From Channallabes apus (Eukaryota; Chordata; Actinopteri; Siluriformes; Clariidae): a stretch of 64,000 bases of DNA. The translations under genes were made by a program, and so were the position numbers. Under the pieces are notes generated by a model. It did no database searches. It was not told where the DNA came from and saw only the letters and a program-made list of their open reading frames with translations. The DNA lies in the NCBI GenBank assembly GCA_030522415.1, contig CM060104.1, positions 17,921,229 through 17,985,228 on the forward strand, given 5' to 3'. Position 1 is the first letter of the stretch. Every line of letters starts with the position of its first letter. This document shows positions 11,379-24,354 of this stretch, in pieces.

Positions 11379-11739
11379 GTTTTTTGCTGAGGACATTCTG
11401 AGAGGCTATAAAAGCTGTGGGTTTTGAGTAACTATATAAGCCCCTTACACTGACTGAGCCATTGTTTTCAATGTGGGCAATGATCTCACTGGTCGGGTAT
11501 GTGTTGTTGCTGCTGATGTCAAGACTGCAATCTTCCCACCACCACCACCCACTTCCTTCCAGCAGCTTAGTCTGGAATCCAGACCACACGCCACAGAGGG
11601 ACATTGTACATGAGGGAGCATGTATTTTAGCTTTATATTTTTAATAGCCTTGGTTACCAACAGAATGATATTTTATTTGATACAAATTGATAGGACATTG
11701 ATATATAGTTATACCTATCATATATTACATATGATTATA

Positions 11740-13346
11740 CAGTGGCTTGCAAAAGTATTCGGCCCCCTTGAACTTTTCCACATTTTGTCACATTACAGCC
11801 ACAAACATGAATCAATTTCATTGGAATTCCACGTGAAAGACCAAGACAAAGTACTGTACATGTGAGAAGTGGAACGAAAATCATACATGATTCCAAACAT
11901 TTTTTTACAAATAAATAACTATAAAGTGGGGTGTGCATAATTATTCAGCCCCCTTTGGTCTGAGTGCAGTCAGTTGCCCATAGACATTGCGTGATGAGTG
12001 CTAATGACTAAATAGAGTGCACCTGTGTGTAATCTAATGTCAGTACAAATACAGCTGCTCTGTGACAGCCTCAGAGGATGTCTAAGAGAATATTGGGAGC
12101 AACAACACCATGAAGTCCAAAGAACACACCAGACAGATCAGGGATAAAGATATTGAGAAATTTAAAGTAGGCTTAGGCTACAAAAAGATTTCCAAAGCCT
12201 TGAACATCCCACAGAGCACTGTTCAAGCGATCATTCAGAAATGGAAGGAGTATGGCACAACTGTAAACCTACCAAGACAAGGCCGTCCACCTAAACTCAC
12301 AGGCCGAACAAGGAGAGCGCTGATCAGAAATGCACCCAAGAGGACCATGGTGACTCCGGACGAGCTTGCAGAGATCTACAGCTCAGGTGGGGGACATAGG
12401 ACATAGGACAACTATTAGTCGTGCACTGCACAAAGTTGGCCTTTATGGAAGAGTGGCAAGATGAAAGCCATTGTTAACAGAAAACCATAAGAAGTCCCGT
12501 TTGCAGTTTGCCATAAGCCATGTGGGGGACACAGCAAACTCTGTGCTCTGGTCAGATGAGAACAAAATGGAACTTTTTGGCCAAAATGCAAAACGCTATG
12601 TGTGGCGGAAAACTAACACTGCACAACGCTCAGAACACACCATCTTCACTTTCAAATATGGTGGTGGCAGCATCATGCTCTGGGGGTGCTTCTCTTCAGC
12701 AGGGACAGGGAAGCTGGTCAGAGTTGATGGGAAGATGGATGGAGCCAAATACAGAGCAATCTTGGAAGAAAACCTCTTGGAGTCTGCAAAAGACTTGAGA
12801 CTGGGGCAGAGGTTCACCTTCCAGCAGGACAACGATCCTAAACATAAAGCCAGGGCAACAATGGAATGGTTTAAAACAAAAAATGGTTTAACACATTCCA
12901 TGTGTTAGAATGGCCCAGTCACTAAATCCAAATGAGAATCTGTGGCAAGATCTGAAAACTGCTGTTCACAAACGCTGTCCATCTAATCTGAGCTGGAGCT
13001 GTTTGGCAAAGAAGAATGGGCAAGAATTTCAGTCTCTAGATGTGCAAAGCTGGTAGAGACATACAGTACAGTACCCTAAAAGACTGGCAGCTGTAATTGC
13101 AGCAAAAGGTGGTTCTACAAAGTATTGACTCAGGGGACTGAATAATTACGCACACCCCAGTTGCAGTTATTGCAGTTATTTATTCATAAAAAATGTTTGG
13201 AATCATGTATGATTTTCGTTCCAATTCTCACGTGTACACCACTTTGTATTGGTCTTTCACGTGGAATTCCAATAAAATTGATTCATGTTTGTGGCTGTAA
13301 TGTGAAAAATGTGGAAAAGGGAGCCGAATACTTTTGCAAGCCACTG
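11740..13346 (+). mobile_element. Tc1 element with broken transposase (1607 bp)
   Basis: Termini CAGTGGCTTGCAAAAGTATT and its complement are flanked by TA. Inverted repeats run about 200 bp (11740-11940 and 13140-13346). Confidence 0.92.
12110..13130 (+). pseudogene. Tc1 transposase, frameshifted
   Basis: The first segment (12110-12406, MKSKEHTRQIRDKDIEKF...) holds the paired-like DNA-binding region with GRPPKLTGRTRRALI. A small insertion near 12385-12410 (a duplicated GGGACATAGGACATAGGACA) breaks the frame. A second segment (12471-12908) holds VLWSDENKMELFG (first D), KYGGGSIMLWG and FQQDNDPKHKAR (second D). A further stop and frame loss after 12900 separate the E-containing block (SLNPNENLW near 12920). 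Not functional. Confidence 0.92.
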
Positions 13347-13379
13347 TATATGGCAGATCACATTATATAGTTTATACCA

Positions 13380-13770
13380 ATTAGTCATAACATTAACATA
13401 TTAGCATTGCTTATCAATTATATACCAGTAAACTGACGACAGAATCATGGGCATCCAAGAATCCTTTATGTCAGTCTAGAACAAAGGCTAGCCGGTCTGG
13501 TCCATGCTAGCAACAAAAGTCACAAGAACAACCAGTGCATCACAGCCCATGATGCACATCACTCAAAGCAAGGCACTGACCTGGCCCTCAAATCCCCAAG
13601 ATCCAAATTTGATCAAGCACCCATGAGATGCACAAATCAAACGAAGGATCCACTGCCAATGTCCTGGTTCCAGACACCCCCCATAGGTTTTGTGAACCAA
13701 TGCCCTCAGGGGCCAGAACTGCCCAGGTGATATTAGGGGAGCCTACACAATACTGGGCATGTTTTGCAGA
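13380..13770 (+). mobile_element. Degenerate Tc1-like relic
   Basis: Starts with a terminal-like TACCAATTAGTCATAACATT, then carries body pieces such as TGCCAATGTCCTGGTTCCAG and GGGGAGCCTACACAATACTGG that match the relic family at 2.07-2.57 kb. Strongly decayed. Confidence 0.5.
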
Positions 13771-13779
13771 TATGTGTAT

Positions 13780-15140
13780 ATTCCACCAGATTCTCTGATT
13801 TCCTCCTATCTTCCAAAGAACTTTTGGTTGGTGAACTGGTGTGATTTTACACGTACTGTATGTGATGCAATGCAATGTAATAGTGTCCACCTCACATACT
13901 GTGTTCCTTGGTTTGGCTCTGGATCCACTGTGACCCTGATCAACAAAATTGATAACTGAAAATACTGGAATTATTGTGAAGTTAATTTTATAAAATCTTT
14001 TACAAGCATAGAAAAAAAATATTTGGTTTTTGCCCATTGTACTTGTAAATTAGTTGAAAAAAACATCTCTTCTGTATGTAGAAGCCTCTCAAAATGTACT
14101 AGTTTCATATATTTTTGTGAAAGGGTCTACTTAAGAAGAGCCTTTTAGGGACTATTAAAAAAGATACAACTCTATATATGAAATCTTTAAGGGACATACA
14201 GTAGAAGACATTTTTGTTTAACCTTTCCTAAAAATGTAAATCAACAGTTAAAAATAAAAAAGTCAGGCTGCATCCTTTGTATGAAGTGTGATAGGTCACA
14301 TTCTGAGTTTTCAAGCAAATGTGGTAATAGCGTGCACTTAATCATGTGTTTTTTTCTTTTTCTTCTTTTTCTTGTTATCTGTATTCTTGGATTGTAGTGT
14401 CTACAGTATATATGTATGAAACATACCTGATAGCATAATGAAGGTTGCTTTAGTGCTATAGAGATTTTTTAACCTGAAAGACATTCAGATTATTGTTATT
14501 AACATGTACAGTAGACCCCCCTAGGCCTTCATTTGGTTTTGGAAAATAGCCTAGTACAATCTTTGTCACTTTGTCATCAGTATCCATTTCAAAATGATTA
14601 AATCATTATGTTACGTAAGGCAAGAGAACATGCTAGAACATGCTTGAGAGTTTCCCTCAGAACATTGTGTTCCTGGAGAAACAGTGACGCATGCGTCCTT
14701 AGGAAAAAAAACTTGGCTAGTTACACACTGCTGTTTGGATATTCTGCACTTCTTTGTTATTTCTCAAAAATCTTTTTTGTGCATCTGAGAAAATAATAGA
14801 TCTTGGAATGTATGGACAAAGAAAATACTAGATCACACCCTTTATTATTATTGGTATTTCTGGTATTTATATACTGAGAAACTCATGAAGGCAGTTTTTT
14901 TCATATAGACAAGAGGCATGAATGGCTCCATTGATTGGTATATGAAAGTACCAAGCTCTCCTTTGTTATTTCTCAAAACATTGTTTTTGTGCATCTGAAA
15001 AAGCAATGGAACATAGAATTTATGGCTAAAGAGAACAGTAGCTCACATTATATTGATATTTCTGAGATTTATATGCTGAAAAGCTCATGAAGGCATTTAT
15101 TTTTCATATGTATACGAGGCATGTCATATTGTTTAAACTA
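13780..15140. other. Gene-free stretch
   Basis: AT-rich DNA with no supported gene. Two related segments (about 14725-14920 and 14960-15115, sharing TTGTTATTTCTCAAAA and TTTTTGTGCATCTGA) look like a diverged local duplication of about 200 bp. Confidence 0.45.
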
Positions 15141-15141
15141 A

Positions 15142-15737
15142 TACCAGGTCTATCGTTACAATGTAGAAAGAAATAAAAATCAGGAACGATCATGGAGTTA
15201 GAAAGTGAGATCACTTTCTAACTCCATGATGGTTCCTGATTTTTATTTCTTTCTACATTGTAAAGGAATGCTGAAGACGTCCAAAAATGCATTAATCTCC
15301 TTTGAACAGTTGATATTGAGATGTGTCTGCTACTTCTGCTCTGTAAAGACTTCATAACGCCTCGAATCTGAGGTGCTGTTAATTGGTCATTTTTCAGGCT
15401 GATAACTCTAAATGAACTTTCTGTCTGCAGCAGAGGTAGGTTTTGGTCTCGCCCTCCTGGGACGGCCTTCATGAGAGCCAGTTTCATTATGGTGCTTGAC
15501 GGATTTTGCAAATGCACTTGACAATACTGTTCTTGCAAGAACTATTACAGAAAGGCTGACCTCTGTGTCTTAAAATAACAACTAACTGTTGTTTTTGTTG
15601 TTGTTACGTAATTACCTAATTCCATATGTGTTATTTTATAGTTTTGAAATCCCCAGTATTGTTGGAGAATAGAAAATAAATCACTAAACAAAAACAAAGA
15701 AATTTGCAAGTGATCTAAAACTTTTGAACAGTAGTGT
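15142..15737 (-). mobile_element. Internally deleted Tc1 with palindromic left end
   Basis: The right end shows a Tc1 terminus (ACTTTTGAACAGTAGTGTAT). The minus strand encodes an N-terminal transposase fragment (LTAPQIRGVMKSLQSRSSRH, ISISTVQRRLMHFW) that stops where the catalytic part should begin. At 15152-15265 the sequence TACAATGTAGAAAGAAATAA is repeated inverted around GAAAGTGAGATCACTTTC, a perfect small hairpin. Confidence 0.75.
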
Positions 15738-16382
15738 ATAGATATGCTTTTTACTGTAAAACAAAAAAGTTCAACAGCATATAGTGTTTTGCATACTGTG
15801 CATTACAGTGTGTGATGCCGAGGACCGTAAAATAAACAGTAGTGGTAGTGTGGTGGGAAAAAAAGTATCAGAAAGCTGAGCATTCAGTTTGCCATGCAGG
15901 TGTTTCATTATCACCTGAGAAATCTCACATACACATTTGGATGTGCACGACAAGCACAGCTCTTTTACCATCATTTCAGTACACTGTTCTCATAGCATAA
16001 ACAAGAAATCTTATATGATAACAGAATGTCAGAGAGAATTACTGCAAATCCATTTCTCATGTTTACCATAAGTATTTTCACCCATTGCAGTGTAATTGCA
16101 AGCTGTTCAGTCATCTGAAAATAGGTGTGTGCTCCATGTTTATGGACTGACAAGCCTAAATTAGTTTAGTGGGTGCGTTGAACAGTAGATACTACTTAAA
16201 TTTTGTTGTTAAGGTTTGGACTTTATTCTTATGTGCTTTCTCTTCCACAAGTGTCACCAAGTAGCACAGAGAGTCTAATTATGATATTACTTCACATCAT
16301 TTATGTATCAGAATAATTTACAGTGTTACAGTGTTTTTGTCTAGCTAATTATTTTATTCTTACTTCTGTAAATTTGTAAAAA

Positions 16383-16409
16383 TTCTGTAAAAAAAAAAAA
16401 AAAAAAAGA
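16383..16409. repeat. Poly(A) tract
   Basis: A-run of about 20 or more; no retroposon body is recognised beside it. Confidence 0.7.
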
Positions 16410-16656
16410 AAGTCCCATTCATATCACCTACTCACCACAACACAGAAAAAGTACCTACAATATTTTCTAGTCACAAAATACCCTGATTAAAAATGAGATG
16501 AAGAAGACAGTTTCAGTCTGTGTTGTAAGTTAAATTGTCACTAATGGATTAGGTCATAACAGAAACCTGACACCCTTTTTCTGGAAGGTGCGTGGGAAAT
16601 ATGTGAGGTGTATCAGGGTAAAGTGACAAACAACACATGCTCCATCATGTACAGTA

Positions 16657-18193
16657 CAGTTGTATTCAAAATAATAGCAGTGTATTGAAAAAAAGTGAGT
16701 AAAGCTCCATATCCATATAATAACTTTTAATTTAAATCACTCAAATGCATTAGACACCCTGCACATTCTATTCTGAATCACAACATGAATAAAAATTTTC
16801 TAAATGTATTATTAGATTAATGTAAGTGATGAAAAACAAATATTAGCCTGTTCAAAAAAAATAGCAGTGTCAACACTCATCTTTAAAAAGTGATGAATGT
16901 ACCGTTTAAACAAAAATGCTTGAAGTTTAATCTTTCTTGTGCAACTCTGAACTAATATTTAGTTGTATAACCATGGTTTCTGAGAACTGCTTCACATCTG
17001 TGACAATTGTACTACATGCCACAATTCCTCTGCATTTCTTGGTTTTGCCTCAGAAACAGCATTTTTATTGTCAGCCCACAAGTTTTCTTGGATTGGATTA
17101 CGGTCTGGGGATTGGGCTGGCCACTCCATAACATTAATCTTGTTGTTCTGGAACCAAGTTGCTGCTGGCTTACTGCTGTGTTTGAGGTCGTTGTCTTGTT
17201 GAAACACCCATTTTATTTCCTCTTCGGCATAAGGCAACATGACCTCTTTAAATATTCTGATGTACTCTACTTGATCCATGATCCCTGAAATGTGATAAAT
17301 AGTCCCAACACCATAGTACGAGAAGCAACCCCATATCATGACGCTTGTGCCTCCATGCTTTACTGTCTTCACAGTGTACTGTGGCTTGAATTCAGTGTTT
17401 CGGAGTCACCTGAGAAATTGTCTGTGGCCCCTAGACCCAAAAAGAACAATTTTGCTTTCATCAGTACACAAAATATTGCACCATTTCTCTTTAGGCCAGT
17501 CAGTGTGTTCTCCGACGAACTGTAACCTCTTCAGCACGTCTTTTTTTCCAACAATGGGACTTTGCGGGGGCTTCTTGCTGATAGCTTGGCTTCACATAGC
17601 CGTCTTCTAATAGTAACAGTACTAACAGGTAACTTTAGATGTTCTTTGAGTCAATTTTGTTATTCTTTGATCCATTCGAATGGTAGTTTTCCGTCTTTCT
17701 GGTTTTGGTCTCCATTTTAAAGCTTAAAAATTATTGGGTATCATTTTAGCAGATCAGCCTATCATTTTCTGCACTTCTTTGTATGTTTTCCCATCTCTGA
17801 TCAACTTTTGAATCAAAGTACGCTGTTCTTCTGAACAATGTCTGGACGACCCATTTTACTCTGATTTTCAGAAAGAAATGCACAGGACAACCTTTTCTGC
17901 ATTTATCCCTAAATAAGGGGAACTTGTTGGACACCTGTTTTTCACAGAGTAATTTACCTCTCTAATTGAACTCCACACTGCTATTTTTTTGAACAGGCTA
18001 ATGTTTGTTTTTCTTCACTTTTTCTTCACATTAAACTAACAATACATTTAGCACATTTTTCTTCATGTTGTGATTCAGAATAGAATGTGCAGGGTGTCCA
18101 ATGCATTTATGTGATTTAAATTAAAAGTTATTATATGGATATGGAGCTTTACTCAATTTTTTCAACACACTGCTATTATTTTGAACACCACTG
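16657..18193 (-). mobile_element. Tc1-like element with broken minus-strand transposase
   Basis: Termini CAGTTGTATTCAAAATAATA and its diverged complement (ATTATTTTGAACACCACTG) bound the element, with TA on the left and a mutated CA on the right. Inside, the minus strand has transposase blocks in several frames: VKHGGTSVMIWGCFSYYGVG, VFQQDNDLKHSSK (second D) and SPDRNPIQENLW, where an extra residue disrupts the E motif. The N-terminal part lies between 17400 and 17930 with frameshifts. Dead copy. Confidence 0.88.
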
Positions 18194-18199
18194 CACCTT

Positions 18200-18780
18200 G
18201 GTTATGAAACTGATATCATAATCATTAGGAGCTGAAGCTGTCACTATGAATTCACACCTTAAGTGAGATCAAACATGGTGTGTCACACCAGTGGCCGGAC
18301 AGTGTTATTTGTCTTTATTTCTCTCAAAATATAAGTACAAGACAAGAGTATATGGTATTTTAGTCCATCAAGAGTACTCTTTTTGCTATTCTGTTGTTTG
18401 ACAAGCCTCTGTATATTTGCTCAACATGCTGGAAGCACACTGACAGAATTTACATGAAAGCAGAGCTTTAAAAAGGTCATTATGACCTTTGGCCTGGAGC
18501 AAGACAAGTAAAATTACACCATATCAAAGTTAGGGCCTATGTAATAATGACCATTAACTTAAATTATTTAATTTTCCCAACTATTTTCTGTATGTATGGA
18601 CAAAGTCAAATGATGTATCATTTTCATTATCATTTCATTTCAACTCCCTTCAATCAACCATAATATTAAAATCATAGACAGGTAAAGTGGTTACCATTGT
18701 TTATATGGTTACAATAGTATTTTTAAGCGGTTGAATATATGCAAGTGAACACTAAGTTCTTTAAAAGAAGCATCTGAGCG
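18200..18780. other. Gene-free stretch
   Basis: No supported feature; ordinary AT-rich DNA. Confidence 0.45.
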
Positions 18781-19112
18781 TCTCTGACAAGGACCAACGT
18801 GTCTTTACAGTGTCGTGTGTATGGGGCTGCATAGTTGCAGACCAGTCAGTTTACCCATCCTGACCCCAGTCTATTGACAGAAGTGCCTACTATAAATATG
18901 CATCAGAACTGGAACATGAGCAAAGCAAGTAGGTAGCATTGTCTAATTAATGTTTTCTTTAACATGTGAGATCCACAGAGGCCCCACCTCACACCTTCCA
19001 GGTCTTAATGGATCTGTGGATACATCAGAGGTGTTTTTGTGGCACAACGGGGATCTACACAATATTAAGCAGATGGTTTAAAAATGTTGTGGCTAATCTG
19101 CATATATTCAAT
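18781..19112 (+). mobile_element. Degenerate Tc1-like relic
   Basis: Carries GTGTGTATGGGGCTGCATAG and, further on, ATCCACAGAGGCCCCACCTC, CTTCCAGGTCTTAATGGATC and GGATCTACACAATATTAAGC. These match the right half of the Tc1-like family seen at 2.07-2.57 kb. Strongly decayed. Confidence 0.6.
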
Positions 19113-19360
19113 GAGAATATATAAGATTATAGATACATATTCATATTTTTCATATACACTTTAATAAATACTCCATATTTAATTAAATATTTGATTACAG
19201 CATACATTCATCATGGTATTGTTTCAACAATGTTATTCAACATCATTACAGACTTGCAGTACTTGATGTCTTGCATTAATGATAGAACTAAAAGAGTTAC
19301 AGAGTTACATGTTTAAAAATAATTCCTCATGTTCCCACAACCAATCTTCATTGATATACT

Positions 19361-19500
19361 GGTATAGGCCATTAGGAAAAAATATGCATTTATGGGATAA
19401 CCATCATTGGCCATTTAATGCCTTCAGGTAGTCAGCTGACTTTGGTTTATTGCTGCATAATGTTGCTGAGCCTAGACCTGACCAACTGGAGTAAAATCAA
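19361..19500 (-). mobile_element. Small Tc1-like fragment
   Basis: GCATAATGTTGCTGAGCCTAG followed by ACCTGACCAACTGG is the complement of a segment of the Tc1 relic at 2950-3000 (CAGTTGGTCAGATCTAGGCT). Too short to classify further. Confidence 0.4.
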
Positions 19501-19929
19501 ATCTTCCAAAAGATTTTCTTTTAGTCCTAAAACTTGTTGTATAAATATTAATCATTGCAGCAATTTTCCAATTAAAGGCTTTTAAGTACTTGCTTATTTA
19601 AATCTAAACACTGACTTTTTGGCCAGGCAGTGTAATATATGAGACGTTTTTGTTACTGATGGTTAAAAGCTAGTTGCTATCTGAAAACATTTGCCATGTA
19701 ACTCTGCGAGCTAGATCAAGCACGTGCCTGTGATCAGATTTATCAAAACGAGACCTTGAGACCTGTGCCAAGAGCCACAAATTTAAAGATATATTATCAG
19801 TAAAGGATCCTGCCTACACAAAACTAGTAAACACCATTAACTACACAGAGAAAGTGAAAGAATGCATGTGTGGGAGTGTTGTTTTGTGTGCATGTAGGTG
19901 CAGGCATTAAGTGTGTTAGTCAGACTTTA

Positions 19930-19932
<3 letters not shown>

Positions 19933-19990
<58 letters not shown>
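19933..19990. repeat. (TA)n microsatellite
   Basis: An uninterrupted TA run of about 29 units. Confidence 0.97.
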
Positions 19991-19993
<3 letters not shown>

Positions 19994-19999
19994 GATGTT

Positions 20000-20640
20000 T
20001 ATGATCTTCCAAACACACAAAAGATGATAATATCTTTAGAATTTAATGTCAGGCATGTGGTTTATTATTTAATATGTGACATTAACATATGATAGTGTTC
20101 ATTCTTCTGGCATTTTTGTTTTGCATTCCTGTTCCACCTTGCAGTCAGTAGTCAGTTCAGGGCATGCCTGTTGAACACACCTGGCATGAGAACAGAGACC
20201 AAACATTCAAGTTTGCTATCTCTAACTTATTAACCATATCAGCTTCAAGGCTTTTTTCAGGGTGATGAATTAGATTATTGTTTTTTCTTTTTTATTTCTG
20301 ATATGAAACTGGTAACTGCATTACCTCTTGTTACAGCTTTATTTTCTTCAGTTGTTTTAAACTGTGGGGAAAACCTTACACTCCATTTCAGATGTTAGAA
20401 CATATGTTACTGAAGAAATGTCGGATCTGAGAATGAATCAAATTAAAACCTTCAAAAAACTTTTGCAAGTATAACGTAGTACAAGTTTAATGTACTACTT
20501 CCCTTACATACTTTTATGGTTTTGATTTGACTCATTTACATGTAATGACCTATGCAATGGTGCATAGGAAAGGAAATAAGGTCATGTTATTTTTTATTTT
20601 ACCAGGTTGACACTAGAATATAATATATGTTAAATATCAC
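20000..20640. other. Gene-free stretch
   Basis: No supported gene or transposon. Confidence 0.4.
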
Positions 20641-20912
20641 TCTCACTCACTTATCATCAATACCTCTTTATCCTGTATACAGGGTCGTGGGGGGACCTGG
20701 AGCCTATCACAGGTGACAGGGTGCCAATCCATCGCAGAGCACACACATACACACTTCAAGCAATTTAGGGACATCAATTAGTCTAACCCACCAACCACAG
20801 AGAGAACATGCAAACTCCATGCAGACAGTAGGAATCAAACCTGCCCAGGAATCAAACCCAGACCCTGGAGGTGCAAGGCGACAGTGCTAACAAGCCACCG
20901 TGCCACCCTTAT
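20641..20912 (-). mobile_element. SINE copy, diverged
   Basis: Minus-strand copy of the abundant SINE, from a (TCAC)n tail and CTTTATCCTGTATACAGGGT to GGTGCAAGGCGACAGTGCTA and CCACCGTGCCACC. It has an internal deletion around the GGTTTCCTCC block and no clear target duplication. Confidence 0.88.
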
Positions 20913-20914
20913 AT

Positions 20915-21996
20915 AAATTAAGTATTATTAATTGTAACCTAGAAGCTGTGCACATTTGTGATGCTTTAGATTCTGCTTCTTCTTCTTCTATTTAACTAGG
21001 TTTAATTATGAACTAAAATAAAGTCGGTTGTTATGAATAGCTATAAACGCATGTTGCTTGGTAAGGCAATCCTGTTACTTTCATTTTAAGATAAAGCCTT
21101 AAATCTTGACATTATATGCATATAGTTTTTTTTTTTAAAAGATCATAATCAGCATTTGCTAGTTAATTTCTTAACCTAATTTCTTTATGAAAACAACTTT
21201 AACAACAGCCTAAACTTAGCAAGATAATGTAAGTATGTGATTAAAGTCTATGGCATCTTTGTAAGCTCAACTGTTATCAAGTTATCTAAGATTGATTGGT
21301 ATTCAAGTAAACAGAAAAGCCTTCACTCCATTTTAAGTGTCCTTATTGATTAGCTAGATTGGCCTGCTGTGCTTAAAGTTCAGTAATCATGATCAGGGTT
21401 CGGCACTTTGACTCCACATGTACTGTATGAGTACCTAACTGAATGCTATAAAAGAGTGATCTTGTTAAGAATCCATTGATGATCGCAGATGAGTTTATTT
21501 ACTGTAACATAATGTTGCTTATTTCTTGTTCATATTGCTTATAGTCATAGCCATTTATGTAAATTTTGCAATGGAGTGAAATCACCCTGTATCATCTATA
21601 TCATCAAGATTTATTTAATACAGGTAGACAAATTTAACCTGTTTTGTAATCAGAAATTTGCAGTCCCTAAATGAACGTCACAAAAAATTTCAATAAAATA
21701 GAATAAAAAATATAGGTATAAACATAGACATAAAAAGATATATCAAAAATAGAATTAAAAAGCAGAATATGAAAATATGAGAATATCAACATATACAGTA
21801 TTAAAAAATATATACTGTAAACAGGCCACGCAGTATGCAAATTCCGCAAAGTGTATAAATAAAAGTATTCAATATGTTTGAGTAAGTCTGCAGTGTGTGA
21901 TCGTGGCGTCCCTGGAGGCGGACGTGTTTGCTCACTCCCCTTCTGAATGTCATGCCAAAATTTTTATTTTAGAAATTCAAAAGAGACACTAAATAG
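20915..21996. other. Gene-free stretch
   Basis: AT-rich DNA; open frames are short and lack any recognisable domain. Confidence 0.4.
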
Positions 21997-22007
21997 CTCT
22001 TTCATAT

Positions 22008-22274
22008 CATTCATTCATTCATTCATTCATTCATCTTCTATACTGCTTTATCCTGTATTTAGGGTCGCGGGGACCTGGAGTCTATCCCAGGAGACTCAGG
22101 GCACGAGGCAGGGTACACCCTGGACAGCGTGCCAATCCATCGCAGAGCACACACACACACACTATGGTCAATTTGGGAACGCCAATTAGCCTAATCTGCA
22201 TGTCTTTGGACTGTGGGAGGAAACCGGAGTACCCGGAGGAAACCCACCAAGCACGGGGAGAACATGCAAACTCC
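22008..22274 (-). mobile_element. 5'-truncated SINE copy with target duplication
   Basis: Minus-strand SINE from (ATTC)n tail to CATGCAAACTCC, lacking the tRNA-like head. The duplication CTCTTTCATAT at 21997-22007 and 22275-22285 shows that this truncated form is what inserted, as expected for target-primed reverse transcription. Confidence 0.92.
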
Positions 22275-22289
22275 CTCTTTCATATATTA

Positions 22290-23615
22290 TCCAATAAAGG
22301 ATTTATTTATAAATTACATGTCAGAGATTTGCTGTTACTCTGTAGGAGGCCAAATACCCACCACCACAAAGGTACACACAAAACAGGAGACATATGATCT
22401 GCCAATATGCATGATTACACACAATTGCTATTGTCCTGTCAATAAGAAATTTTTAATCATAAAAATAACATAGCATAACATAACATAGCATAACTTAACA
22501 TAAAAGCTCACCACCAAGTTCAACTTTCTCCACTACAGGACAAATATTCACACCTCATTATAATATTTGGTTTAAGGCTTCTCTACAGAATGAAGAACTG
22601 CGGCCACAAAATCCTAGTGTGTAATGTATTATCATATTTCAGCTTACTTATGCTTAAAATGCATGTAATTTTTAAAGATATTTAAAGAAATAATATAATT
22701 TATTATTGTCCCTACAAACTGATACAACTTATATAACTAATTTCAATAGATAAATATTACATGGTGTGGGGGCTATTAGTGATTCATAATAACTCCAGGG
22801 CTAGAAAGAGGTCAAGACTGGTATGTACAGCATTGTTACATCAATCTCTAAGTATATTATTATAGTCTTAGTTTCCAAGGTGACACAATGTGACACACTA
22901 TATAGGTAAAAGTAACAATGCCCTCAGAACTACAATAGTATGCATTCATTAGTGCTATAATGCCCCTGTAGACCATGGCCCTGAAAGTTTAATTTCAAAA
23001 TGATTAGTGTTTTAGAATTCTAAGAATCCAAGAACTTTAGAATAGAGTTCAATGAGTGTGCTTCTAAAGATGCTTCTACAGAATTTGCTTTGCACAACCT
23101 CACAAGTCTAATAATCAGCTGTCTAAAAACACATGCAACTGCAGCTTGAATATAGTCAAGACCAAGACCATCCAGTACTGCACATTATATTTGAAGGATG
23201 TGGTTTAATTAATTCATTTATTTATTATGTTTAAGGTTATGCAAGTCTTTTTTTTACCTCAAAATGCTCATGGTTTATTAATGTCATTTAAATCATCATT
23301 TAAAACATACACAGAAACCTACATAGGTTATGTGGAATTCCTGAATAAAACCCAAAGCATCATTATGTAGATGAAATGAAAAATGACATGTTGCATTCCA
23401 GAGCAATCTAGTCATGATAGTTGATAGGACTTAGAAATAGACTACAAAAAGATTCTCCTACTGTCCTGACTGTGTGACTGACAGATATATACAAATAATT
23501 TATGTTCAGTAAAATCCTAAAGTCAGAAATTAATGTATGACATTTTTGATTAATGCAGTATGGTTTCTAAGGATCAGCATCCTCTATGCCAGATATATAC
23601 TTATCATTTCATGAA
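22290..23615. other. Gene-free stretch with a short ATAACATAGC array
   Basis: A small pentanucleotide-like array of TAACA/TAGCA words lies at about 22462-22505. Nothing else is supported. Confidence 0.45.
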
Positions 23616-23628
23616 TGGAGCCATACTA

Positions 23629-23907
23629 CTCACTCACTTATCATCTATACCGCTATATCCTGTATTCAGTGTCGCAGGGGGCCTGAAGCCTATCCCAGGA
23701 AACTTAGGGAACACGATAAGGTACCAATCTATTGCAGGACACACTCATTCACACACCATGGGAACACCAATTAGCCTAATCTGCATGTCTTTGGACTGTG
23801 GGAGGAAACCCACCAAGCACAGGGGAGGAAATCGAACCTGGCCGGGAATTGAACCTAGCCCTGAAGGTGCAAGGCGACGATGCTAACCGCTACACCACTG
23901 TGCCGCC
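23629..23907 (-). mobile_element. SINE copy with target duplication
   Basis: Minus-strand copy bounded by TGGAGCCATACTA (23616-23628 and 23908-23920). The head is complete (GCCGCC complement at 23905) and the body has small deletions. Confidence 0.93.
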
Positions 23908-24354
23908 TGGAGCCATACTAGATGTTTAAAAATAAAATAATTATTCATTGTACCTTTGTGTTATAGGTCAAGCTAGTGATATGTTTTGACAACTTGAGCA
24001 AGAACTGTTGATAACAGGAACATGACTGAATGACCCACATTCACTGTAATGCAGTTGACATAGTAAACATCAGACTTGACCATAGTTTCTCCCTAAACAC
24101 CAAGACGTGTACACAGCTAACCATGGCACAAATAAGTAGGACATTAAAGAGGGCAAAGGCATTTTTTCTCAAATAAATTAAGAAAATTTTCTATGTACAC
24201 TATTATTGACCCGTTGATGATTTAATAAATACACTCTCTTAAATACTTGACAACATTTGCTCACACATTTTCTCACAAAAAGATAGTACTTACTATTTGT
24301 TTTTCCTATTTATTTATTTTTTTAATATATTTGCTAAATAACATGTTTAAAATA

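Noticed and set aside
22462..22505. Short repeats considered as a CRISPR-like array
   Set aside because: Units are about 5 bp without spacers, in a eukaryotic genome; simply a degenerate microsatellite.
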